In this document: piece by piece, positions 26,166 through 34,676 of the stretch
Numbering within the stretch: the stretch's first letter is position 1
Layout: every line of letters begins with the position of its first letter
NCBI GenBank assembly: GCA_000828075.3
Contig: JXCB02000033.1
Location: 295,124-334,605 of the forward strand
DNA length: 39,482 bases
Direction: 5' to 3'
Source: Tolypothrix campylonemoides VB511288
GTDB taxonomy: Bacteria > Cyanobacteriota > Cyanobacteriia > Cyanobacteriales > Nostocaceae
Program-made: the position numbers and the translations under genes
Notes under the pieces: model-generated
The model's database searches: none
Told to the model about the DNA's origin: nothing
What the model saw: only the letters and a program-made list of their open reading frames with translations

Positions 26166-26747
26166 CACAACCCCCTTTTATCCCTGTTTATTTTTTCATT
26201 GGCAGCTGCACCTAATTTGATGATGTCCATGATGACATTAGATGTGTTTCCACTTTTATTACGTTTTGGTTCACTAAATTTATGCAAGAAGTTCTAAGTT
26301 TTGATGCATCCACACAATCAAAGAACTACAGAAAATCAACCTTTGTGAGCTATTCTCGCCACTCTCCCTAAATTTAAATTTTTGTAAACTAGGAGACGTT
26401 GTGTTAACCAGGTCAAAAGCGATTTTCCTTAAATTTACGGGGATGCTAGCTATTTTGCTCACAGGTTAGGAAAAACTAACATTTTGTACCTGATGTCTGC
26501 TGGCTAATTTAATTCACCTGTTTAGACGTTGTTTTACCAATGTATGTTTCACCCTCTAGAGTTCCCTATGGAAAGTATACAGTGTTGCCATTTTTGATAC
26601 CAATAGTTAAGCATTTATGTGTATTTGTGATTACTTCCCGTTGACAAGTGGACTTTTGCCTTGACAAAAAAAATCTTATATGCATTTTGCTTGACTCGAT
26701 TTGCTGAAGGTCAGTTAAGCTTGGAAGCTAACCTTTGTGTATTCTCA
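26166..26747. other. Intergenic region upstream of the HetZ-related gene
   Basis: AT-rich 5' region of the minus-strand regulator. No gene is convincing; the 60-codon minus frame near 26280-26462 has poor composition and no ribosome binding site. Promoters for the regulator probably lie within the first few hundred bases but none stands out. Confidence 0.4.
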
Positions 26748-26886
26748 CAGGACTTACGCAAAGTCGAGAATGTCATACTGTTCGCGTAGCGTGCCGTGCC
26801 TCCTGCGGAGGTCGCACGGTACGGCGAATGTTTCGCCCTTCGCTACACTCAGAATGACAGTTTTTCGTTAAAATGCGTAAGTCCTG
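26748..26886. mobile_element. 139-bp MITE with 13-bp inverted repeats and TCTCA target duplication
   Basis: The ends CAGGACTTACGCA (26748-26760) and its complement (26874-26886) are perfect inverted repeats. Direct TCTCA copies flank them at 26743-26747 and 26887-26891. Inside are further partial complements (GAATGTCATACTG against CAGAATGACAG) and a GC-rich GCGTAGCGTGCCGTGCC palindromic core. Non-coding. The terminal sequence is one I associate with a common Nostocales repeat, but no family is asserted. Confidence 0.8.
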
Positions 26887-26950
26887 TCTCAGATAGATAT
26901 AGATATAAGCAAAATCAACTTATGCACTTTTGGGATGGAAAAGCGAAACA

Positions 26951-27055
26951 ATGGCTACAAATCTCTCACAGAGTCAAATCACGGTTCAGCCAACAAATAT
27001 TGCGCCTAAGTATCGTTTGACCATACAACGACTGTGTAAAGTGCTTAAGTCTTAA
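26951..27055 (+). CDS. Possible 34-aa small protein
   Basis: An ATG frame encoding MATNLSQSQITVQPTNIAPK followed by a basic amphipathic C-terminus with RLTIQRLCKVLKS. The composition is protein-like and the frame is clean, just after the MITE and divergent from the HetZ-related gene. The upstream GGATGGAAAAG is a poor and distant ribosome binding site. Unrecognised; it could equally be chance. Confidence 0.25.
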   Translation: MATNLSQSQITVQPTNIAPKYRLTIQRLCKVLKS

Positions 27056-27467
27056 GGGTCTACCATTTCGATGTTCAAAGGCGGAGCAGATTTTCTTCTA
27101 TAGGTTTTTATCCGCTTGTATCCGCATTGGAAATACTGAGTTGAAATTACTAGTGCAGCACGGCAAAAATTGACTTTTCAGGGTTTGTTGTCACAATGAG
27201 TTTGCAAAGCAGCACTTGTAGAAGTTTGGCAAATCTATCATCATTGAATCACATCAAACTAATCACATCAAACAAAATGGTATTGGTAAGAAATGAGAAA
27301 ATGCAATATATTTTATCATTTATTGATTTTTTTGTGAATGTATAATATATGATTTTTGTTCAGATTAGAAACAACAGTATACTATATTATTTTGAAAAAG
27401 CGACGAAAAATTTAGAAGTACCCATGAGGGTACTCTTATAATGTGTTGGATGTTGAAAAAGCTAGGT
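27056..27467. other. Spacer with a GGGTACC-type hairpin after the glycosyltransferase gene
   Basis: Mostly AT-rich. AGTACCC-ATGA-GGGTACT at 27417-27434 lies 34 bp beyond the stop of the minus-strand glycosyltransferase; on that strand a T-rich stretch follows, so it may end its transcript. The same stem occurs at 6259-6276. No gene is seen. Confidence 0.45.
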
Positions 27468-28202
27468 TCACGAGCGAACATCCTCATAAAACTGCTTCAG
27501 GTATTGTGGCGAAACGCCCAAACCCCAAAGAAAGCCAATATAAAGATATATGGCTGTGGCTTTCAGGAAACCCCAGTGTGCCACACGGCGATCGCTACTT
27601 TGGACAATGCGGTTCACCAAGTGGATTTGCCCCTGCTGCACCAGCTTCAGGCATAAATCAGCCTCTTCCATAATTGGAAGATTGCTGTCAAAACCCCCAG
27701 CTTTCCAAAAATCCGCACGGCGTACAAAAATGACTTGATCCCCAAATAACAAACGCAGTCCTTTAAAGAACAGGTGTGGGCGAAAAAGCAATGGCGCGTA
27801 ATAACTTTTTACAAAGTTGTGCAGTGACACTCCCCAACGCGTGATTTGATCACCTGTCATTAAAGAAATAAAACCTCCAGCAGCAACAGTTTTGTCTACT
27901 AGTGTTTGTTCAATGATTGCCACAAGGTCATCTGGAACCAAGGTGTCTGCATGCAAAAAGCAGAGGATTTCTGCCGTTGCAACCTCCGCCCCTTGGTTCA
28001 TTTGTGCAGCGCGTCCAGATTTTTTGGCAACAATGACGCTCACTCCTGCTTTCTGGGCTATGGCGACAGTTTCGTCAGAACTGCCACCATCTACAACCAA
28101 CACCTCACAAGCGGCGGGTACCAGTATACTAAGATGGCGTAGTGTGCGTCCGAGACATTGAGCTTCATTCAGGGTGGGGATAATAATCGAGACACTACAC
28201 AT
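27468..28202 (-). CDS. GT2 family glycosyltransferase (TIGR04283-like)
   Basis: 244 aa with a GT-A fold: SIIIPTLNEAQCLGRTL at the start, VLVVDGGSSDET for nucleotide binding, KSGRAAQMNQGAEVAT, then FLHADTLVP with the metal-binding Asp, GDQVIFVRRADFWKAGGF and a PIMEEADLCLKL motif. The combination SGRAxQMNxGA with FLHADT and GDQ is typical of the TIGR04283 branch, some members of which sit in arsenosugar loci. No arsenic gene is visible here. A hydrophobic C-terminal stretch (IYLYIGFLWGLG) may associate with the membrane. It lies downstream of ccmK4 on the same strand with a repeat between, which does not imply a carboxysome role. Confidence 0.85.
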   Translation of the reverse strand: MCSVSIIIPTLNEAQCLGRTLRHLSILVPAACEVLVVDGGSSDETVAIAQKAGVSVIVAKKSGRAAQMNQGAEVATAEILCFLHADTLVPDDLVAIIEQTLVDKTVAAGGFISLMTGDQITRWGVSLHNFVKSYYAPLLFRPHLFFKGLRLLFGDQVIFVRRADFWKAGGFDSNLPIMEEADLCLKLVQQGQIHLVNRIVQSSDRRVAHWGFLKATAIYLYIGFLWGLGVSPQYLKQFYEDVRS

Positions 28203-28204
28203 AA

Positions 28205-28343
28205 ATTAGTCATTAGTCATTAGTCATTAGTGAGTCCAGTCCTGCAGGCGGGTCTCCCAACAAGCGGGAACTGGCGTTCGCCGTTAGGCGTGCCGAAGGC
28301 ATAGGAGATACCCGTAAGGGTCATTAGCCATTAGTCATTAGTA
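28205..28343. repeat. STRR (ATTAGTC)n split by a GC-rich repeat insertion
   Basis: Three ATTAGTC heptamers at 28205-28225 and further heptamers ATTAGCC, ATTAGTC, ATTAGTA at 28323-28343 flank an insert of about 90 bp. The insert carries GCGGGTCTCCCAACAAGCGGG, GTGCCGAAGGCATAGG and ACCCGTAAGGGT palindromic motifs. It appears to have landed within an existing heptamer array. Confidence 0.75.
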
Positions 28344-28411
28344 AACATTAAAAAAATTGGTTATCACGTCATGATTGACTGTGAACTACCGACTATTGAC
28401 TAAACTACCAA

Positions 28412-28750
28412 CTACCTGCGTACGATAGGATTTTCCACCGCTTGTCTGTACTCTTGCACTTGTTCTGTGTAACCGATAGGCAGAACCGCTTCGACGTTTT
28501 CATGGGGACGAGGAATAATGACCCAAGATTCCAAGGTACCGCCATGAACTTGTTCTACTGCCGCAATACCAGCTTGCATGGCAGTTTTTACCTCAGATAC
28601 ATCCCCACGAATATTAACTGTAAAACGAGCGCTACCCACTCTTATATAACCTACGAGGGTGACTCGACCAGCTTTGACCATCGCATCTGCCGCTGCAAGA
28701 ACGGCAGGAAATCCCTTTGTTTCTATCGATCCAACTGCCTGTAGTGACAT
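28412..28750 (-). CDS. ccmK4: Carboxysome shell protein CcmK4 (BMC-H)
   Basis: 112 aa, a single bacterial-microcompartment (BMC) domain: AVGSIETKGFPAVLAAADAM at the start, KAGRVTLVGYIRVGSARFTV (the pore strand), IRGDVSEVKTAMQAGIAAVE, then WVIIPRPHENVEAVLPI and a longer C-terminal helix. The GSARF pore loop, EVKTAM and RPHENV pattern match CcmK4 rather than CcmK1/K2. BMC-H proteins assemble into hexamers forming the flat facets of the beta-carboxysome. A GGAG Shine-Dalgarno sequence precedes the ATG. CcmK4 is normally encoded next to CcmK3; here the CcmK3-like gene is about 9 kb upstream on the same strand. A transcript from that distance is unlikely, so it should have its own promoter. Confidence 0.93.
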   Translation of the reverse strand: MSLQAVGSIETKGFPAVLAAADAMVKAGRVTLVGYIRVGSARFTVNIRGDVSEVKTAMQAGIAAVEQVHGGTLESWVIIPRPHENVEAVLPIGYTEQVQEYRQAVENPIVRR

Positions 28751-29863
28751 TGCTTATCTCCTAAATAAATAATCAAGTAAGTAGATCGGGTAAGACAAGG
28801 ATATCGCTCCCCCCTCTCCCCCTTCAAATTTGAGCGTACAACTTTAAGAGCACTCGACTCAAGCAAGTCACTATGCTTACCGAAGAAGTCGCTTTATAGA
28901 AGGTATTTACACCCATCGTAAGCGTATATTTTTTTTGATGGCAGTACAAGTAGCTCAATAAGTTGATTCATAGTTGCTTTATAGTTGCTTGTCAATATTC
29001 AGGACTAAAACGCAGGTAAGGGAGACCGCCTTGAATATTCTGACTCCTAAGTTGCTACCCACATCTTCTTTCTGAGTCAAAGTATAAAAGCTTTCTAAGA
29101 TATGCTTCCCTATTTTCCCTGAGTTTCTCAAATGAATAATATTGGTAATAGGTGTGGTTTTTGTTAGATAAAGTTATCTAAGTAATTTTCCGTAAATATC
29201 ATGTTTTTAACTCAATTTTAATCTTATCATCCTTGACAATCTAAATCATAAATTTTTAGACTAAATAGGTGTTTAATAAGTATATACATATTAAGCCTAA
29301 AAAGCTTAAACCTAAAAAAGTTTAAAAATTGCAACTACCACATCATGGGAAACTTAAGTGCTGTGGATGATTTAATTTTGTGTTTTTACTCGCTTAGCAC
29401 TAAGTAGGTTTTCCTCTAACTAGAAGTAGTTCCAAAAAGTATAGCTAATATGCATCTTGCACTTTACTAATTTATTGATTTTGCTATTCATAGTGCGAAA
29501 ATTTTGGCAAATAAATTGTCGTAATTTTTATTTTAGTTTGATATTATTAATGAAATAATGCAATAAGTACATTTCTGCTATTAGTAGGAGTCAATATCAC
29601 TCGGCAATAGTTAAGTAAAGTGACAGAGCTTTGTCATTGAAATACCTAACTTAATTCTGCTGTAAATTAGTGGAATTAAAGCGACAATTTAGCAGTTATT
29701 TTTAGGGTTTTGTACTTGGCTTATATAAGTTGAACCACACTTTCAGGCGTAAGTGGTGGTTGGTGGATTGATTAGTTTTGTCTACTTAGTTGCCACGGTA
29801 GAGAGAAATTGTCAAATTCATTTATTTGGATCTATTGACGTAATAGTAGTTGTTTCAGTATTA
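28751..29863. other. Intergenic region of 1.1 kb between ccmK4 and the polysaccharide module
   Basis: AT-rich, no gene I can support. A TTGACA at about 29234 has AT-rich hexamers 17-18 bp downstream. The region must hold the ccmK4 promoter (minus) and that of the glycosyltransferase operon (plus), which diverge. Confidence 0.5.
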
Positions 29864-29869
29864 ATGCAT

Positions 29870-31048
29870 ATGAATTTTTATAATCCACTAGTTTCAGTCA
29901 TTATTCCTGCATATAACGCCGAAAATTTTATTGCTGAAACACTAAATTCTGTGCTTTCTCAAACGTATAAAAATATTGAGGTATTAGTTGTTGATGATGG
30001 CTCCCAAGACCGAACTGCTGAAATTGTAGAATTTTTTGCCCAAAAAGACCATCGTATTATTTTTTTAAAACAAGCAAATGCTGGAGTGGCTGCTGCGCGT
30101 AATTTAGCCATTCAAAAGTCTCGTGGAGAATACATTGCACCGATAGATGCCGATGATATTTGGGATACTCTAAAAATAGAAAAACAACTGAAATTGATGT
30201 TGGAATCGGAATCATCAGTAGGGTTAGTTTATGCAAGATCAGTGTTTATAAATGAACACGGTTCAGTGATTGGTAAATACCACAAAGCTGATGATTTTTT
30301 CGAGAGTCAGATTGTAGAGGGAGAGGTTTACACAGCTTTGTTGTACTCCAACTTTATGGCAAATGCTAGTGTACCTTTGATCCGCCGTGCTTGTTTCGAG
30401 CGAGTTGGTTATTATAACTGCAAATTAAGAGAAAACAATGCTCAAGGTTGTGAAGACTGGGATATGTACCTGCGCATTGCTGAATTTTATCAGTTCCGAG
30501 TTGTGCCAGAGTTTTTAGTCGGATACCGTCAAGTTGTTGGAAGTATGTCTGCCAACTATTTGACAATGGCAAAGTCTTATGAGCTAGTTTGGGCAGATGT
30601 CAAGCAACGACATCCAGAAATTCCCAATTTTATTTATCAATGGTCTGCCAGTAATTTTTATATATTCTTGTCAAATAAAAGCTACACTTGCGGTAACAAC
30701 TTAAGTTGTATCATGTGGCTGTATAAAGCAATAGCCAAAGATTATATGCAGCTTTTAAATACGGGATTGTATAGGATGTTGATTCCTTGTATTATAAAAA
30801 TTTTATTGAAACCAGTGACATCTTTAATTTGGAAAGACCATAAAGATTGGTTAAATTTTAAGCAACAGTTTAAGCAAAAACAGCAAGGCATTAAAGTACT
30901 AGCAATTTCAGATATGAACGGGCAAATAAATATAGAAAGCCGACAAAGTAAGAAATTGTATGATACAGTTTTGCAGCACAGATGGTCTCAAGTTTTTCAG
31001 ACTTGTCAAACTGTATTAACTCCAAAGACAACGATAAAACAAGCTTGA
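29870..31048 (+). CDS. GT2 family glycosyltransferase
   Basis: 392 aa from ATG 29870 (MNFYNPLVSVIIPAYN); ATG 29864 is two codons upstream, and the frame continues to 29753 with unconserved residues. The GT-A core is plain: SVIIPAYNAENFI, VLVVDDGSQDRT, NAGVAAARNLAI, YIAPIDADDIWD with the metal-binding DxD-like DADD, and GCEDWDMYLRI as acceptor-site acid. The C-terminal 120 residues include a hydrophobic stretch (LLNTGLYRMLIPCIIKILL). It probably adds sugars to a lipid-linked exopolysaccharide unit. It is first in a plus-strand set; the exporter gene starts 15 bp after its stop, so they are an operon. AT-rich leader and weak ribosome binding site. Confidence 0.88.
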   Translation: MNFYNPLVSVIIPAYNAENFIAETLNSVLSQTYKNIEVLVVDDGSQDRTAEIVEFFAQKDHRIIFLKQANAGVAAARNLAIQKSRGEYIAPIDADDIWDTLKIEKQLKLMLESESSVGLVYARSVFINEHGSVIGKYHKADDFFESQIVEGEVYTALLYSNFMANASVPLIRRACFERVGYYNCKLRENNAQGCEDWDMYLRIAEFYQFRVVPEFLVGYRQVVGSMSANYLTMAKSYELVWADVKQRHPEIPNFIYQWSASNFYIFLSNKSYTCGNNLSCIMWLYKAIAKDYMQLLNTGLYRMLIPCIIKILLKPVTSLIWKDHKDWLNFKQQFKQKQQGIKVLAISDMNGQINIESRQSKKLYDTVLQHRWSQVFQTCQTVLTPKTTIKQA

Positions 31049-31063
31049 GGATTTCCTGCCAAT

Positions 31064-32875
31064 ATGCTTGCACCAGAGAAAAACACAATGTCAGAAGCAA
31101 AGGCAATGAAAAGTTTATTGCCACTGCTGAAACTGTATCCTTGGGCGATTCCAGCAACGATCGCTTTAGGTATTTTAGCCTCTTTGTCTGAAGGATTAGG
31201 AATTAGTCTATTTATACCTTTTCTCCAAAGTTTGGATACAACAAGCTCGCAAGGGGGTGGTAACTTCTTAGTAGGTTTTTTGAATAGATTATTTATTAAC
31301 GTTCCCCAAGGCAATCGTCTCGTCATTATTCCGCTGTGTATCCTAGGATTAGTTCTGCTGAAAAATTGTCTTTCATATCTTAGTGGGCTTCTCAATTATT
31401 GGCTCTACTGGCATATCAGTCATCAGTTACTATCGAGGGTTTTTCAGCAGTTGTTGAGCGTCAGTTACAGCTTTTTGGATTCTCATCAATCAGGCAAATT
31501 ATTCAATACGGTAGATGTCGAGACTTGGCGAACCTGCGACGCTATATTTCTATTAGTTAATATCGCTATTAGTCTCTGTACAGTTTTTGTGTTTGTGATT
31601 CTGCTCATGCTGACATCTTGGCAACTCAGTTTGTTAGTTGCTGTTGCCTTGGTACTGATTTCATTGAGTATTCAACAAGTGACGCGCAAAGCAAAAAATT
31701 TGGGGAGACAGGCGGTAGAGGCAAATAACAAACTTGCCAACCGCGTGATGGAAGGGTTTTACGGAATGAGGGAAATTCGTGCTTTTGGTCATGAAGATTA
31801 CGAACTACAGCGTTTTAAGCAGGCATCAACTCATTTACGTAGTATTTCTATAAAACTATCTAACTTCTACGCAATTACGGGTCCACTATCGGAATTTTTA
31901 TCAGTTGCTTTATTAGTTTGTATTTTAATTATCGCTCTGCATCATAAATCTGATATTTCTACTTTATTAACATTTATTTTTATGCTTTATCGCCTCCAGC
32001 CAGTCGTGAGGCGGTTAGATAGTGACCGTGTTAATTTTCTTGGTTTATTAGGTTCTGTAGAGAATGTCATGTCCTTCTTGAACCGTTATGATAAACAGTA
32101 CATTGAATCGGGTGATATTGATTTTCAAGGTTTACAGCGAGGAATCACATTTGAGTCTGTTGACTTTCGCTACAACGCCACAGAAAAACCTGCACTTGCG
32201 GATGTTTCGATTTATATTCCACAAGGTAAAACAACTGCGATTGTTGGACCATCAGGTGGAGGAAAATCAACACTCATTCGCTTGATTTGCCGCTTTTATG
32301 ACATTACAGAGGGAGAAATTTATGTTGACGATCGCCCTCTAAAAAACTTGAATTTATCTTCTTGGCGTAGTCGAATTGCAATTGTGAGTCAAGATGTACA
32401 CATATTTAGTACAACAGTAGGGGAAAACATAGCTTATGGTCGATTAGATGCTACAAAAGCCGAAATTATTGCCGCTGCTAAAAAAGCGAATGCCCATGAA
32501 TTTATTAGTAAATTACCTGAAGGCTACGATACTGTAGTAGGCGATCGCGGAATTCGACTCTCAGGAGGACAAAGGCAGCGTATCGCTTTAGCTCGTGCGA
32601 TCGTTCGTGAACCAGAGATTTTGATTCTGGATGAAGCGACTAATGCTTTAGATAGTGTATCTGAAAATCTCATTCAGGAAGCTCTTAATTCTTTTAGTCA
32701 AAATCGTACAGTCATTGTAATTGCTCACCGTTTATCTACTATTGAGCAGGCAGACCAAATTATTGTGGTGCAAGAAGGACGGGTTGTAGAACAAGGCAAT
32801 ATCCAGTATTTATTAAAACTTAATGGATTATTTGCCAAGCTTTACAATCTGCAATCTGGTGGCGCTCAAGTGTAA
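31064..32875 (+). CDS. ABC exporter of the MsbA/HepA type
   Basis: 603 aa, one half-transporter: an N-terminal membrane domain with about six helices (30-310; for example ATIALGILASLSEGLGISLF and LCTVFVFVILLMLTSWQLSL), then the ATPase with Walker A GPSGGGKS (395-402), Q-loop VSQDVHIF, LSGGQ (499-503), Walker B ILILDE (519-524) and His555. The size and glycosyltransferase context resemble HepA, an exporter needed for the heterocyst envelope polysaccharide in Anabaena. Lipid-linked glycan or surface polysaccharide export is the natural role; orthology to HepA is not proven from this sequence. The start at 31064 or an ATG at 31088 are both possible. An STRR begins right after its stop codon. Confidence 0.88.
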   Translation: MLAPEKNTMSEAKAMKSLLPLLKLYPWAIPATIALGILASLSEGLGISLFIPFLQSLDTTSSQGGGNFLVGFLNRLFINVPQGNRLVIIPLCILGLVLLKNCLSYLSGLLNYWLYWHISHQLLSRVFQQLLSVSYSFLDSHQSGKLFNTVDVETWRTCDAIFLLVNIAISLCTVFVFVILLMLTSWQLSLLVAVALVLISLSIQQVTRKAKNLGRQAVEANNKLANRVMEGFYGMREIRAFGHEDYELQRFKQASTHLRSISIKLSNFYAITGPLSEFLSVALLVCILIIALHHKSDISTLLTFIFMLYRLQPVVRRLDSDRVNFLGLLGSVENVMSFLNRYDKQYIESGDIDFQGLQRGITFESVDFRYNATEKPALADVSIYIPQGKTTAIVGPSGGGKSTLIRLICRFYDITEGEIYVDDRPLKNLNLSSWRSRIAIVSQDVHIFSTTVGENIAYGRLDATKAEIIAAAKKANAHEFISKLPEGYDTVVGDRGIRLSGGQRQRIALARAIVREPEILILDEATNALDSVSENLIQEALNSFSQNRTVIVIAHRLSTIEQADQIIVVQEGRVVEQGNIQYLLKLNGLFAKLYNLQSGGAQV

Positions 32876-32876
32876 A

Positions 32877-32962
32877 GGGGATTGGGGATTAGGGATTGGG
32901 GATTAGGGATTGGGGATTAGGGATTGGGGATTAGGGATTGGGGATTAGGGATTGGGGATTAG
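32877..32962. repeat. G-rich STRR, alternating GGGGATT and AGGGATT heptamers
   Basis: Five exact copies of the 14-bp unit GGGGATTAGGGATT at 32884-32953, with partial units on either side. Starting right after the exporter stop codon, it has regularly spaced G-runs that could form a G-quadruplex in the coding-strand RNA or DNA. TTAGGG makes it telomere-like in sequence only. Confidence 0.92.
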
Positions 32963-33044
32963 GTAATTGCCAGTCCCCAGTCCCCAGACAGTGACCTCAC
33001 CAGTTAAATCTTTAAACATAAGAAAATTAACAATATTGTAGAAA

Positions 33045-34676
33045 ATGATGAAGAATCAGCCTCTAGTTTCTGTGATTACTCCCTTTTTAAATGCTGAAAA
33101 ATTCATCCAAGAAGCAATAGAAAGTGTACTCGCTCAATCCTATGAAAATTGGGAACTATTGTTAGTAGATGATGGATCAACTGATAAAAGTAGCGCGATC
33201 GCCCAGCAGTATGCTTCCTTGTACCCACAAAAAATATATTATCTCGAGCATGAGAATCACCAAAATCGCGGTAAAAGTACTTCTCGCAACTTGGGGATCA
33301 GCAAGGCTCAAGGCGAGTATATTGCTCTTCTAGATGCTGATGATGTCTATTTGCCACAAAAACTAGAACAGCAAGTGGCAATTTTGGAGTCTCAGCCTGA
33401 AACTGGTATGGTCTACGGACCTACTCAACATTGGCACAGTTGGACAGGAAAACAGGAAGATTACCAACGTGACAATATGAGACCACTTGAAGTTCAGCCG
33501 AATACTTTGTTTTATCCGCCAAGCTTGCTGACTCAGTATTTAAACATTGATGGGATCGTACCTTGTACTTGTGGCTTGCTGGTGCGACGGGAGGTCATAG
33601 AAGCTGTAGGGGGATACGAGGACACAATTCAGCATATGTTCGAGGATCAGGTGTTGCTGGCAAAAATTTGCCTACACGCGCCCGTGTTTGTGGACGTAAA
33701 CTGCTGGGATCGCTATCGCCAACACCCAGATTCTAGTTGTTCTCAGGCAATGCAAGCAGGAGAGTATCATTATTCAAAACCCAATCGACCACATCAAATT
33801 TATTTGAACTGGCTGGAGAAGTACATAACTGCACAGGGAGTTCAAGACGCTGAACTCTCGAAGGCGCTGCAAAAGGCTTCGTTCCCCTATCGCCATCCCG
33901 TGTTGTACTTCCTGTCGCGAGTCCAAAAGAAACTCAAGCAAATTGCACGCAAAAGATTACCCGGTTCCATCCACCGCTTTGTAGGAACGCAATTGCTTCG
34001 TGATAAATATATCCCCCCTACGGGAGATGTGGATTTTGGTAGCTTGCGGCGAGTTACGCCCATGAGCCAAGTGTTTGGCTATGACAGAGGTCAGCCTGTT
34101 GACCGCTACTACATTGAAAACTTCCTGACCCTTTATCAAGATGATATTCACGGGCGCGTGTTAGAAATTGGCGATGATGGCTATACGAGGCGGTTTGGTG
34201 GCGATCGCCTGACTCAAAGCGATGTACTTCATGTCACAAAAGGCAACCCCAAGGCAACTATCATCGGGGATCTTTCCTCCGGCGATAATATTCCGTCAAA
34301 TAGCTTTGACTGCTTTATTCTGACGCAGACAATACAGCTCATTTATGATGTGCGGACGGCGCTTGCGACAGTCCACCGCATCCTCAAGCCTGGAGGAGTC
34401 GCCCTGGTGACAGTTCCTGGCATTAGTCACATTGGCGACAATCAGTGGGATAAGTATTGGTGTTGGAGTTTTACTGCTTTATCGGTAGAGAAGCTATTTG
34501 AAGAGTTTTTTCCCAAAGAAAATCTTCAGATTGAAACTCATGGAAATGTGCTAGTTGCTACTGCATTCTTGTATGGGCTGGCAACAGAAGAACTGAAGAG
34601 GGAAGAACTAGACTACTGCGATCGCAATTATCAAGTCACCATTACTATCAGGGCGGTAAAGCCATACACACCATGA
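33045..34676 (+). CDS. Bifunctional GT2 glycosyltransferase-methyltransferase fusion
   Basis: 543 aa. Residues 1 to about 240 are a GT-A glycosyltransferase: SVITPFLNAEKFIQEAI, LLLVDDGSTDKSS, YIALLDADDVYLP (DADD metal site) and HMFEDQVLLAKICL. After a basic linker (VQKKLKQIARKRLPG), residues about 330-510 resemble a class I SAM methyltransferase: GRVLEIGDDGYTRRFGG, VTKGNPKATIIGDLSSGDNI, FDCFILTQTIQLIYDVRTAL and ILKPGGVALVTVPG. The SAM motif I is less glycine-rich than usual (EIGDDGY). The enzyme probably adds a sugar and methylates one in the same polysaccharide. Its last codons overlap the next gene by four bases (ATGA), implying translational coupling to the deacetylase. Confidence 0.85.
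   Translation: MMKNQPLVSVITPFLNAEKFIQEAIESVLAQSYENWELLLVDDGSTDKSSAIAQQYASLYPQKIYYLEHENHQNRGKSTSRNLGISKAQGEYIALLDADDVYLPQKLEQQVAILESQPETGMVYGPTQHWHSWTGKQEDYQRDNMRPLEVQPNTLFYPPSLLTQYLNIDGIVPCTCGLLVRREVIEAVGGYEDTIQHMFEDQVLLAKICLHAPVFVDVNCWDRYRQHPDSSCSQAMQAGEYHYSKPNRPHQIYLNWLEKYITAQGVQDAELSKALQKASFPYRHPVLYFLSRVQKKLKQIARKRLPGSIHRFVGTQLLRDKYIPPTGDVDFGSLRRVTPMSQVFGYDRGQPVDRYYIENFLTLYQDDIHGRVLEIGDDGYTRRFGGDRLTQSDVLHVTKGNPKATIIGDLSSGDNIPSNSFDCFILTQTIQLIYDVRTALATVHRILKPGGVALVTVPGISHIGDNQWDKYWCWSFTALSVEKLFEEFFPKENLQIETHGNVLVATAFLYGLATEELKREELDYCDRNYQVTITIRAVKPYTP

Noticed and set aside
26280-26462. 60-codon minus-strand frame
   Set aside because: Unremarkable composition, no ribosome binding site, lies in an AT-rich upstream region.
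27468-28202. Arsenosugar role of the TIGR04283-like glycosyltransferase
   Set aside because: No arsenic methyltransferase or arsenosugar radical-SAM gene is nearby; only the family resemblance supports it.
31064-32875. Firm assignment of the exporter as HepA
   Set aside because: Size and context fit, but many polysaccharide ABC exporters share them and no diagnostic residues are known to me.
32884-32953. TTAGGG-like array as a true telomere
   Set aside because: It is internal, only about 80 bp, lies in an operon and fits the STRR pattern of the genome.
32877-32962. Short repeats as a possible CRISPR array
   Set aside because: Units are contiguous 7/14-mers with no unique spacers; no cas genes are present. 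The same holds for the other STRRs.
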